Shown: positions 22,661-31,080 of the stretch, one piece after another
Position numbering within the stretch: position 1 is the first letter of the stretch
Layout: each line of letters opens with the position of its first letter
Position numbers and translations under genes: made by a program
DNA from: an uncultured Selenomonas sp.
Lineage (GTDB): Bacteria; Bacillota; Negativicutes; Selenomonadales; Selenomonadaceae
DNA length: 43,406 nt
Direction of reading: 5' to 3'
Assembly: GCA_947167105.1 (NCBI GenBank)
Contig: CAMVGU010000026.1
Span: 1 to 43,406 of the forward strand
The notes under the pieces: model-generated
What the model was told of the DNA's origin: nothing
Databases searched by the model: none
The model's input: only the letters and a program-made list of their open reading frames with translations

Positions 22661-23404
22661 ATGGAGAAAAGGTTGGCTCCTGTCAAGCTGGATAGTTATC
22701 AGCCCTTGCGGGAGGTTGTTTGCGAATCCTTGCGCGATGCGATCCGCCGTGGAGTGCTGAAGCCCGGTGAGCGCCTGATGGAGATCCAGTTGTCCGAGGA
22801 ATTGGGGGTATCGCGCACGCCGGTACGCGAAGCCATCCGCAAGCTGGAGCAGGAGGGCTATGTCATCATGATGCCGCGTCGCGGCACATATGTGGCAACA
22901 ATGTCCATCCGCGATATCAATGAGATTTTCGAGATCCGCACGGCACTGGAGTCACTGTCCAATGGACTGGCTGCCGAGCGCATCACGGAGGAGGAGCTGG
23001 AGCACCTGCAGCGTCTGCTGGTCATCATTGGCGGCTACATAAAGGAAAACGATATAGAAAAGATTGTCGATACGGATATCGAGTTCCATGATCTGCTGTA
23101 CCATGCGGCACGCAATACGCGCCTGGTCGGCATCATTTCCAACCTGCGTGACCAGCTTACCCGTTTCCGCACCCTTTCTATGTCTTATCCGGGGCGCCTG
23201 GAAGCTACACTGGAGGAGCACCGCGAGATCGTTGAGGCCATAGCCCAGGGGAATGTGGAAGCTGCCCGCAAGGCGGCTGAAAAGCATATGGAGAACTCCG
23301 AGAAAACCTTGCTGCAGGCAATGGATATCGTCAGCAAGCAGAAGGCAGATGCTTCAAAAAACAAGAAAAAGCGTTCAGGCAAGGATCAGCGCCAGGAATT
23401 GTAG
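22661..23404 (+). CDS. GntR family transcriptional regulator (FadR/FCD type)
   Basis: The 247-residue DNA-binding regulator has an N-terminal winged helix (LREVVCESLRDAIRRGVLKPGERL..., SEELGVSRTPVREAIRKLEQEG; residues about 15-80). The all-helical FCD ligand domain (about 90-225) shows Asp, His and His positions (IEFHDLLYHAARN; EEHREIVEAIAQGN; AAEKHMENSE) that usually hold a metal and a small acid ligand. A Lys-rich tail follows. ATG 22661 is preferred to 22655 because of the AGAGGA spacing. Ligand and targets are unknown. It sits between ispE and glmU, an arrangement that may be conserved in relatives. Confidence 0.88.
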   Translation: MEKRLAPVKLDSYQPLREVVCESLRDAIRRGVLKPGERLMEIQLSEELGVSRTPVREAIRKLEQEGYVIMMPRRGTYVATMSIRDINEIFEIRTALESLSNGLAAERITEEELEHLQRLLVIIGGYIKENDIEKIVDTDIEFHDLLYHAARNTRLVGIISNLRDQLTRFRTLSMSYPGRLEATLEEHREIVEAIAQGNVEAARKAAEKHMENSEKTLLQAMDIVSKQKADASKNKKKRSGKDQRQEL

Positions 23405-23507
23405 ACTTATAACCTAGACATCTTGCTGGTCTAGTTTATTTCACTACAGTTCCTTGGGCTGAGTAATATAGTCAACTATGTTGAATATTTGATGGGAGAT
23501 ATGAGCA

Positions 23508-24881
23508 ATGTCAGAATTAGTCACAGTCATCCTGGCGGCCGGCAAGGGTACGCGCATGAAGTCCAAGCTGCCGAAAGTTCTGCATAAGGCAGGTGGCAAG
23601 CCCATGCTGCAGCAGGTGCTGGATGCGGCCAAGGCCGCAGGCGCGACCCGCCATATCGTGGTTACGGGCTTTGGCGGTGAGCTTGTGCGTGAGCGCATGG
23701 GGCAGCAGGCAGGTGTCGAGTATGTGACCCAGGCCCAGCAGCTTGGCACGGGCCACGCTGTCCTGCAGGCAGAGCCGCAGATGCAGGGCCATGCAGGCAC
23801 GGTGATGGTGCTCTGCGGCGATACGCCGCTCCTGACAGGTGATTTGCTGAAGAAACTGTATGACGAGCATAAGGCCGCCAAGGCCGAAGCCACGGTGCTG
23901 ACTGCCATCATGCCTGATGCCACGGGCTATGGCCGTATCATCCGCGCAGCCGATGGCTCCGTGGAAAAGATTGTGGAGCATAAGGATGCGACGGAGGCGG
24001 AGCGCGAGGTGCGGGAAGTCAATTCCGGCATCTACTGCTTTGAGGCTAAGTCCCTGTTTGAGTCGTTGCACCAGGTGGGCAATGACAATGCCCAGGGCGA
24101 GTATTACCTGCCGGATGTGCTGGAAATCCTGAAAAAACAGGGCAAGAAGATTTGGGCCGTGGCGGCGGATGATTATGAGTCCACCCTGGGCATCAATTCC
24201 CGTCAGCAGTTGGCGGGTGCAGAGCAGATCCTGCGCCGCCGCAAGAACGAGGAACTGATGGCAGAGGGCGTCACCCTGATGGACCCCGCTACCACCCACG
24301 TGGACAGCGATGTGCAGGTAGGGCGCGATACTGTCATTTATCCCCATACCTGGCTGGAAGGCAGTACGGTCATTGGCGAGGACTGCGAAATCGGGCCAAG
24401 TGTTCGCTTCCAGAATGTCACATGCGGCAATTGCGTGGTAGGCCAGTTCTGCTACGCCCATGATTGCCGGATTGATGATGGCGTGGCCCTGGGCCAGTTC
24501 AACCACATACGTCCTGATTCCCACCTTTCCGAGGGCGTGAAGATGGGTAACTTTGTGGAGGTCAAGAATTCCAGCGTCGGCAAGGGCTCTAAGCTGCCCC
24601 ATCTTTCCTACATTGGCGACTGCGATATGGGTTCGGGTGTCAACATGGGCTGCGGCACCATTACCGTCAATTACGATGGCAAGACGAAATTCCGCACCAT
24701 CATTGGCAACGATGCCTTTGTCGGCTGCAACTCCAACCTGGTGGCTCCGGTCACGGTGGAGGACGGTGCCTATATCGGTGCCGGTTCCACCATCACTAAG
24801 ACTGTGCCCGCTCATACCCTGGCGATAGGCCGCGCCCGTCAGAAGAATATCGAAGGCTGGGTAGACAAGCGCGAGAAATAG
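23508..24881 (+). CDS. glmU: bifunctional UDP-GlcNAc pyrophosphorylase / GlcN-1-P acetyltransferase
   Basis: GlmU makes UDP-N-acetylglucosamine for peptidoglycan and LPS. The 457-residue product has the N-terminal nucleotidyltransferase (VILAAGKGTRMKSKLPKVLHK at about 6, CGDTPLL at about 103). The C-terminal left-handed beta-helix (about 255-450) carries hexapeptide repeats (IGEDCEIGPSVRF, read in parts) and the acetyltransferase region NYDGKTKFRTIIGNDAFVG. Start ATG 23508 follows GGGAG. The prs gene lies 84 bases downstream, a pairing conserved in Firmicutes. Confidence 0.96.
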   Translation: MSELVTVILAAGKGTRMKSKLPKVLHKAGGKPMLQQVLDAAKAAGATRHIVVTGFGGELVRERMGQQAGVEYVTQAQQLGTGHAVLQAEPQMQGHAGTVMVLCGDTPLLTGDLLKKLYDEHKAAKAEATVLTAIMPDATGYGRIIRAADGSVEKIVEHKDATEAEREVREVNSGIYCFEAKSLFESLHQVGNDNAQGEYYLPDVLEILKKQGKKIWAVAADDYESTLGINSRQQLAGAEQILRRRKNEELMAEGVTLMDPATTHVDSDVQVGRDTVIYPHTWLEGSTVIGEDCEIGPSVRFQNVTCGNCVVGQFCYAHDCRIDDGVALGQFNHIRPDSHLSEGVKMGNFVEVKNSSVGKGSKLPHLSYIGDCDMGSGVNMGCGTITVNYDGKTKFRTIIGNDAFVGCNSNLVAPVTVEDGAYIGAGSTITKTVPAHTLAIGRARQKNIEGWVDKREK

Positions 24882-24965
24882 GCATATACTAGGAGCTGGG
24901 AGTTTTGTTCCCTGAATATGAAAATTGCAGCGCACTTTTAAAAACGATTTGGAGGAAAGTGGCAA

Positions 24966-25913
24966 ATGGCTTTAGACACTGGCAATCTGGTCATCCTGAC
25001 TGGTAACGCAAACCCTGATCTCGCCAAGAAGATTGCAGATCATATCGGCGTGAATCTCTGTGATGCGTTTGTGGGGCACTTCAACAACGGTGAAACCCAA
25101 GTGATGATCAGTGAAAGTATCCGTGGCAAGGATATCTTCATCATCCAGCCGACGTCTTTCCCAGTCAATGATAACCTGATGGAACTGCTGATTATGGCAG
25201 ATGCCTGCAAGCGTGCTTCTGCTCACAGCATAACGGCGGTGGTTCCTTATTACGCTTATGCGCGCCAGGATCGCAAGACCCGCGGCCGTGAGCCGATTTC
25301 GGCCAAGCTGGTGGCAAACCTGATGACTACGGCGGGAGTGACCCGTGTGGTGACGGTTGACCTGCATGCAGGCCAGATTCAGGGGTTTTTCGATATCCCT
25401 GTGGATCACTTGTCAGCGGCTCCTATTATTGCCAATTATTTCCGTACGCAGAAGTTTGATGATCTGGTGGTGGTTTCCCCGGATCTGGGCGGCGTAACCC
25501 GCGCCCGCATCCTGGCTGACCATCTGCAGTGCCCCATTGCCATCATCGAGAAGCGCCGCCCGAAGCCGGGCTGTGCTGAGGTTATGAACCTTATCGGCGA
25601 TGTGGAGGGCAGGACAGCCATCATCATTGACGACATCGTTGATACAGCAGGCTCTCTCTGCGAGGGTGCCAAGGCCCTGGAGAAGCGCGGGGCAAGGCGC
25701 ATCTTTGCTTCCTGCTCCCATGCTATCCTTTCCGGGCCGGCCGTGCAGCGCATCACTGATTCTCCCATTGAGAAACTGGTGATTACGGATACGATTCCCC
25801 TGCCGCCGGAGAAGGCTTCGGAGAAGTTCGTGACACTCTCTCTCGCAAGTGCGCTGGGGGATGTCATCATGCGCATCCAAAGCCATCGCTCCGTAAGCCA
25901 ACTGTTTCGATAA
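24966..25913 (+). CDS. prs: ribose-phosphate pyrophosphokinase
   Basis: The enzyme makes PRPP from ribose 5-phosphate and ATP for nucleotide, histidine and tryptophan synthesis. The product has 315 residues, the normal length. Visible motifs: FNNGETQV (about 38), VVPYYAYARQDRKTRGREPISAK (in parts; flexible catalytic loop and ATP site), the VDLHAGQIQGFF segment and the PRPP-binding loop IIIDDIVDTAGSL (about 220). GGAGGAAAG precedes ATG 24966. A strong terminator follows. Confidence 0.97.
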   Translation: MALDTGNLVILTGNANPDLAKKIADHIGVNLCDAFVGHFNNGETQVMISESIRGKDIFIIQPTSFPVNDNLMELLIMADACKRASAHSITAVVPYYAYARQDRKTRGREPISAKLVANLMTTAGVTRVVTVDLHAGQIQGFFDIPVDHLSAAPIIANYFRTQKFDDLVVVSPDLGGVTRARILADHLQCPIAIIEKRRPKPGCAEVMNLIGDVEGRTAIIIDDIVDTAGSLCEGAKALEKRGARRIFASCSHAILSGPAVQRITDSPIEKLVITDTIPLPPEKASEKFVTLSLASALGDVIMRIQSHRSVSQLFR

Positions 25914-25934
25914 GAATAGATTCGTGACTTTTTT

Positions 25935-25963
25935 GCCCCGGCCGACGTGGCCGGGGCTTTTTT
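25935..25963 (+). terminator. terminator after prs
   Basis: A perfect 9-bp stem GCCCCGGCC (25935-25943) / GGCCGGGGC (25949-25957) has a GACGT loop and is followed by T6. It ends the transcript that includes prs; the cobD-like gene starts 15 bases later. Confidence 0.92.
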
Positions 25964-25977
25964 ACCGGAGGAGACAG

Positions 25978-27054
25978 ATGAAGCCTTTCACCCACGGAGG
26001 AAACATATATGAGGAACAAGCCCCCGGAGGCGGGTGGCTGGATTATTCTGCCAATATCAATCCCCTGGGCCTGGCTCCTGCAGTGCGCAAGGCCATTGAG
26101 GCGAGTATCGGCGAAATCGTGCATTATCCGGACCCGGAGGCGCGTGAGCTGAAGGCTGCCCTGGCCTGTCATTATCATTTGCCTCAGGCGGGCCTGGTGC
26201 TGGGCAATGGCGCAGCGGAACTTTTTTACCTGTTCATGCAGGTTGTCCGTCCCCGGCGCGTGCTGCTGCCGGTGCCGTCATTCAGCGAGTATGAGCGTGC
26301 CGCCCTGGCAGCCCGGACGGAGATTTGCTATCATTATCTGCAATCAGGGCAGGGCTTTCTTTTGGACATAGGCGCATTGGCGAGGCAGGCCCAGGCTGAG
26401 GAGTGCGATGCCATCATTCTGGGCAATCCGAATAATCCCACCGGGGGCCTGGTCACAGGCGGGCAAATCAAGGAATTGCTGCAACTGACGGCTTGCGCCG
26501 GGGCGCCCTGGCTGGTGGTGGATGAATCCTTCCTGGACTTCAGGGCCGATGCAGCAGACTATACTGTGCGCAATCTGGCGGCTGCAGAAAACCGCCTGCT
26601 TGTGGTGCAGTCACTTACAAAATTTTACGCGCTGCCGGGGCTCAGGCTGGGCTTTGGCGTGGCAAATCCGCAGCTCGTGCAGAGGCTTGAACTGGGGAAG
26701 GATGTATGGAATGTGAACCTGCTGGCACAAAAAGCTGGCGTGGCTGCCCTGGGGGCAAGGGAATATGCGCTGGAGACCCAGGCACTGGTGGCTGCAGAGG
26801 GCAAGTGGCTGGCAGGGGAGCTGGCTCGTCTGCCAGGCTGGCAGGTTTATGCGCCGACGGTGAATTTCATTCTGGTCAGGCTCCAGGAGGACAGCGGCAC
26901 AGCAGCCAGGCGACTGCGCGAGCAGGGAATATTGGTGCGTGATTGCAGCAACTATCCGGGGCTGGAAACGCATTATCTGCGGTTTGCTGTGCGTACCCAT
27001 GCCGAGAACCGGCGGCTTGTAGATGCGCTGCATAAGATTCATAGTGGTGTGTAG
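25978..27054 (+). CDS. CobD-like aminotransferase (threonine-phosphate decarboxylase / HisC-like)
   Basis: The 358-residue class I/II PLP enzyme starts with FTHGGNIYEE and has LDYSANINPLG (about 21), features typical of CobD, L-threonine-O-3-phosphate decarboxylase, which supplies aminopropanol phosphate for cobalamin. The fold also fits histidinol-phosphate aminotransferases: NPNNPTGG (about 160), VVDESFLDF (about 180) and the PLP lysine in SLTKFYALPGLRLGFG (about 205). The HGGN opening favours CobD. No other cobalamin gene is nearby and no cobalamin riboswitch precedes it, so substrate is uncertain. GGAGGAGA precedes ATG 25978. Confidence 0.78.
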   Translation: MKPFTHGGNIYEEQAPGGGWLDYSANINPLGLAPAVRKAIEASIGEIVHYPDPEARELKAALACHYHLPQAGLVLGNGAAELFYLFMQVVRPRRVLLPVPSFSEYERAALAARTEICYHYLQSGQGFLLDIGALARQAQAEECDAIILGNPNNPTGGLVTGGQIKELLQLTACAGAPWLVVDESFLDFRADAADYTVRNLAAAENRLLVVQSLTKFYALPGLRLGFGVANPQLVQRLELGKDVWNVNLLAQKAGVAALGAREYALETQALVAAEGKWLAGELARLPGWQVYAPTVNFILVRLQEDSGTAARRLREQGILVRDCSNYPGLETHYLRFAVRTHAENRRLVDALHKIHSGV

Positions 27055-27067
27055 CTGTAACGTAATT

Positions 27068-27096
27068 TTAACTTGTTCATAACCTATGGTTATGAT
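27068..27096 (+). promoter_or_regulatory. promoter with LysR-type palindromic operator
   Basis: A perfect palindrome CATAACC-TAT-GGTTATG (27078-27094) contains an ATAAC-N5-GTTAT core of the T-N11-A class. It falls between a weak -35 TTAACT (27068-27073) and a -10 TATGAT (27091-27096, 17-base spacer). Placed 59 bases before the LysR gene, it is a good candidate for autoregulation. Confidence 0.65.
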
Positions 27097-27152
27097 AAAA
27101 TGTAAATGAGTGAATACGGTCGTCTGAAAATCGTACAATCTGGAGGCAACCT

Positions 27153-28058
27153 ATGGAATTTCGTCAGCTGGAATATTTCTGCACCATCAGCGAGCTGGAA
27201 AATTTCACGCGCACAGCAGAGGTCCTGCATGTTTCGCAGCCATCAGTGACCAAAGCCATCAAGGCACTGGAAGCGGAACTGGGGCTGCAGCTCGTTGACC
27301 GCAGCCAGAAGAAGGCGAGCCTGACCGAAGAGGGCAAGGCATTCCTCTTGCATGCCCGGCGCATTATGCAGGATGCGGCGGCTGCGAAGCAGGATATGCT
27401 GCGCTTTCGCCGTGACAGCCATGGCACGGTTCATTTTGGCATGCCGCCGATGGTAGAGGCCTACCTGTTTCCGGATTTCTTTACGAAATTTCGGCAGGCC
27501 TTTTCGGACATCACGCTGGATCTGCAGGAATTCGGCGATTCTGAGGAAGTGCGCAGCAAGGCAGACTTGGGGGAATTGGACTTTGGCATTGTGCAGGATG
27601 GTGGCTCGGATGCGGAAAATGAGCTCTGTATCATGCGAGATCAGATGAGCGTCTGCCTGCCGGCAGGACACAGGCTGGCCAGGCGCGAGGCGCTGTCTTT
27701 TGAGGAGCTGGCCGGTGAGAAATTCATCATGCAGCAGCCGCGCACTTACCAGTACAAGGCTGTTCTGGAACGCTGCCAGGCGGCGGGTTTTATGCCGGAG
27801 GTGCTGCTTTGCACTTCCCAGCTTAAGGCCATCAAGCAGTTGGTTGCGAACCAGATGGGCATTTCCATATTGCCGGATTTCGTTACCCATACGGCAAAGG
27901 ACTTTGTGCGCCGTCCCCTGACACCGTCGCTGGATGTTGTGGTTTCGCTGTACTGGTGCGCACATAAGCCGCTGTCTGCAGCAGGCAGCCGCTTTACGGA
28001 ATTCGTGCGGCAGTATACGGCCACGCCGGAATTCAAGCGCTGCTATCGGCAGGAGTAA
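27153..28058 (+). CDS. LysR family transcriptional regulator
   Basis: The 301-residue LTTR has an N-terminal winged helix (MEFRQLEYFCTISELENFTRTAEVLHVSQPSVTKAIKALEAELG, read in parts; residues 1-60). The ligand-binding domain (about 90-295) shows the usual 'LDLQEFGDSEEV' and 'FIMQQPRTYQYKAVLERC' segments of CynR/CatM-like members. The palindrome upstream is a likely operator. The effector is unknown. Its stop is 9 bases from smc, which shares the AGGAGG(GG) signal, so smc may be partly read from this transcript. Confidence 0.9.
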   Translation: MEFRQLEYFCTISELENFTRTAEVLHVSQPSVTKAIKALEAELGLQLVDRSQKKASLTEEGKAFLLHARRIMQDAAAAKQDMLRFRRDSHGTVHFGMPPMVEAYLFPDFFTKFRQAFSDITLDLQEFGDSEEVRSKADLGELDFGIVQDGGSDAENELCIMRDQMSVCLPAGHRLARREALSFEELAGEKFIMQQPRTYQYKAVLERCQAAGFMPEVLLCTSQLKAIKQLVANQMGISILPDFVTHTAKDFVRRPLTPSLDVVVSLYWCAHKPLSAAGSRFTEFVRQYTATPEFKRCYRQE

Positions 28059-28067
28059 GGAGGGGCA

Positions 28068-31000
28068 TTGTTGCAACTGAAACGTTTGGAGGCATATGGC
28101 TTCAAATCCTTTGCCGACAAGATTTCCATAGATTTCGATGCAGGCATTACGGCTATCGTTGGGCCGAATGGCTCAGGCAAGAGCAATATCACGGATGCTA
28201 TTCGCTGGGTGCTGGGGGAGCAGAATGTGCGCAACCTGCGCGGCTCCAAGGCTGAGGATATCATCTTTACCGGCTCGGCCGCCCGTCATGCCCTGGGGGT
28301 GGCGGAAGTTTCCCTGTTTTTCGACAACGACGGCACCTTGCCGGTGGACTTCCGCGAAGTCGCCATTACCCGCCGTTTGTACAGAAGCGGCGAGAGCGAG
28401 TTCTACATCAATAAATCACGCTGCCGCCTGAAGGATATCTACAATCTTTTCGCAGATACCGGCATTGGCCATGACGGCATGAGCATCATCGGGCAGAACC
28501 GCATAGATGACATACTGAACAGCAAGCCGGAGGAACGCCGTGCCTTCTTCGAGGAAACGGCCGGCATTACCAAGTACCGCAACCGCAAGCGTGAGTCAGT
28601 GCGCCGCCTGACGGACACCGAAAACAATCTGGTGCGCGTGCAGGACATCATCCAGGAAATCGAGACCCAGCTGGGCCCACTAAAGCGGCACGCGGAGAAG
28701 ACACGGATCTACAATGAGCTGAACGGGGAATTCCGCCAGTGCCAGTTGACCCAGTTGGCCAGGGATTACCAGCGCGAAAGCATCCACAAGCAGGAAAATG
28801 AAGCCCAAATGCGGGAGAAGCAGGATGCAGCGCAGGCCCTGGAAACCCAGGTGCACGCGGCGGAAGCCCGCAAGGAGGAATTGGGGCAGAAGGCCATTGA
28901 GCTGGAGCAGCAGATGCAGCAGCAGTCTGTGGGCAGCGATGGCCTACGCCAGCAGATAGAAACAGCCAGACGTGAGGCAGCCACGCTGACCGAGCGGCAG
29001 CAGCAGGGCAAGGCCGCCCAGGAACGGTTGCTTGGCAGCCGTGAGGCCCTGAAGGCCACCCTGACGGAATCAGTGGCAGAAATTGGCCGCCTGGCCATGG
29101 CCGCCCAGCAAAAGCAAAAAGAGCGTGAGCAGTCCGAAGCCTTGCTGCAGAAGGCGAAGGCGGAGACCCGCCAGTGCGAGGCGCGCCTGACTCAGGCGCG
29201 CCAGCGCAGCGAGCAGGCACAGGCAGAAACACGCAGTACCCAGTCGCAACTGGCAGCCAATAGGCAGGAACTTGCCCTCCTGCAGCGCATGCAGAGTGCC
29301 TATGAGGGCTTTGGCAAGGCTCCCAGGGCCGTGCTCAGGGCCAATGCGCCCTGGCGCCAGGGAATTGCCGGCGCTGTGGCCGAGCTCATTGATGTGCCGG
29401 CGGAGTACATTACCGCCATCGAAGTGGCGCTGGGCGCCGGTCAGCAGAATATCGTGACCGAAGACACGGATACGGCGAAGGCAGCCATTGCCTTCCTGAA
29501 GCGTGAGCATCTGGGGCGTGTGACCTTTTTGCCGCTGTCTACCCTGGTGGTGCGCCGTCCGCCGGATATGCGCCTGTCGGGAGAAAAGGGGGCTATCGGC
29601 TGGGCCAGCGAACTGGTGAAAATCGATCCCCATTACCGGAAGGCTCTGGACTTCCTGCTGTCCCGCACGCTGGTTGTTGATACCCTGGACAATGCCTTGG
29701 CGCTGGAGCAGCGCCATGAGCAAAAACTGCGCATTGTGACGATGACCGGCGAAATGCTGAATCCGGGCGGTTCCTTATCAGGCGGCGGCAGGGGGCGGCA
29801 GGACGCAGGCTATCTGAACCGCAGTGCGGAGATAGATGCACTGTCCGCCAAAATCAGGCAGCAGGAGGAACTGCTGGAAAAACTGCGCCAGTCGGAGCAG
29901 CATCTCCAGCAGGAGCAGCAGGAACTGCAGCGGTCAGCCCAGGAGCTGTCCCGCAAGGCCCAGGAGCAGGAGCTGAAGCATGCCGTGCTGGGACAGGAAT
30001 ACCTGCGCGCTTCCGAGCGCCTGGAACGCCAGCGGGAGGACAAGGCCCGTGATGAGGCCACCCTCGCGGCCAACGAGCAGGAGGAAAAGGAACTGCTCAG
30101 CGGCCTGGAGAGCAGCAAGGTACGCCTGGCCGAGCTGGAAAAACAGCAGGATGCCCTGGAAGAGGCGCTCTACGAAAGCAAGCAGGCCCATGATGAGCTC
30201 TACAAGCAGCGCATGGAACTCTTGGCTGAGGGCCAGCAGGCAGACAAGGAGGCTCATGGGGCTTCCCGTCAACTGAATACGCTGCAGGGGGAATTGCATA
30301 AGCTGGAGCTTGCGGCGACAAAGATAGAGCTGCAGCTGACGGACTGGCAGGACAAAATCCTGCAGGAATACGGCCTGACCCCGGAGCGGGCGGCAGAGGA
30401 AGCCCTGGACGTAGAGATTCCGGATTTGAAAAAGCGCCTGGCCGAACTGTCTGCCAAAATCCGTGATCTGGGCCCGGTCAACCCCAACGCCCTGGAGCAG
30501 TATGAAGAACTTTCAGGGCGGCATGATTTCATGCAGAAACAGGCCAATGACCTGATCGAGGCCAAGGAGAACCTGGAAAAGATACTGGCCGACATGGACG
30601 AGGCCATGACGAAACAGTTCAATGAAGCCTTTGCCCAGATACAGGTTTATTTCGGGGATATCTTTGTGCGCCTTTTCGGCGGGGGCCAGGCAGAGCTGCA
30701 ACTGACGGACAGGGAAAACGTGCTGAGCTCCGGCGTCGATATACTGGTCACTCTGCCCCAGAAAAAGCGGCAGAACCTCTCGGCGCTGTCCGGCGGCGAG
30801 CGTGCGCTGACAGTCATTGCACTGCTGTTTTCCTTTTTGCGCTACCGGCCTTCGCCTTTTTCGGTGCTGGACGAAATCGACGCGCCGCTGGACGAGGCCA
30901 ATGTGGTGCGCTTCGGCCAGTTCCTGAAGGAATTTGCCACCAGTACCCAGTTCATTGTCGTCACTCACCGCAAGGGCACTATGGAGTCGGTGGACACCAT

Positions 31001-31070
31001 GTATGGCGTCACCATAGAAGATGCAGGCGTTTCGCGCATCTTGTCGGTGAAGATTGATGATATAGCGTAA
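28068..31070 (+). CDS. smc: chromosome segregation protein SMC (short-armed)
   Basis: SMC dimers with ScpA/ScpB fold and segregate the chromosome. Head motifs are intact: Walker A GPNGSGKS (32-39), signature LSGGERAL (907-914) and Walker B/D-loop FSVLDEIDAPLD (932-943). The hinge spans about 411-580 (AYEGFGKAPRAVLRAN...NPGGSLSGGG). At 1000 residues it is about 185 shorter than the usual 1180-1190. Against the typical layout, each coiled arm (about 170-410 and 585-800) is short by roughly 90-100 residues, so heads and hinge are complete and the loss is symmetric. Start is TTG 28068 or TTG 28071, after AGGAGGGG. The ftsY gene follows. Confidence 0.92.
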   Translation: MLQLKRLEAYGFKSFADKISIDFDAGITAIVGPNGSGKSNITDAIRWVLGEQNVRNLRGSKAEDIIFTGSAARHALGVAEVSLFFDNDGTLPVDFREVAITRRLYRSGESEFYINKSRCRLKDIYNLFADTGIGHDGMSIIGQNRIDDILNSKPEERRAFFEETAGITKYRNRKRESVRRLTDTENNLVRVQDIIQEIETQLGPLKRHAEKTRIYNELNGEFRQCQLTQLARDYQRESIHKQENEAQMREKQDAAQALETQVHAAEARKEELGQKAIELEQQMQQQSVGSDGLRQQIETARREAATLTERQQQGKAAQERLLGSREALKATLTESVAEIGRLAMAAQQKQKEREQSEALLQKAKAETRQCEARLTQARQRSEQAQAETRSTQSQLAANRQELALLQRMQSAYEGFGKAPRAVLRANAPWRQGIAGAVAELIDVPAEYITAIEVALGAGQQNIVTEDTDTAKAAIAFLKREHLGRVTFLPLSTLVVRRPPDMRLSGEKGAIGWASELVKIDPHYRKALDFLLSRTLVVDTLDNALALEQRHEQKLRIVTMTGEMLNPGGSLSGGGRGRQDAGYLNRSAEIDALSAKIRQQEELLEKLRQSEQHLQQEQQELQRSAQELSRKAQEQELKHAVLGQEYLRASERLERQREDKARDEATLAANEQEEKELLSGLESSKVRLAELEKQQDALEEALYESKQAHDELYKQRMELLAEGQQADKEAHGASRQLNTLQGELHKLELAATKIELQLTDWQDKILQEYGLTPERAAEEALDVEIPDLKKRLAELSAKIRDLGPVNPNALEQYEELSGRHDFMQKQANDLIEAKENLEKILADMDEAMTKQFNEAFAQIQVYFGDIFVRLFGGGQAELQLTDRENVLSSGVDILVTLPQKKRQNLSALSGGERALTVIALLFSFLRYRPSPFSVLDEIDAPLDEANVVRFGQFLKEFATSTQFIVVTHRKGTMESVDTMYGVTIEDAGVSRILSVKIDDIA

Positions 31071-31080
31071 GGAGATGCAC

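Noticed and set aside
23517..24965. 482-codon minus-strand frame opposite glmU
   Set aside because: Shadow of glmU; no motif, no ribosome site, and the plus-strand gene is certain.
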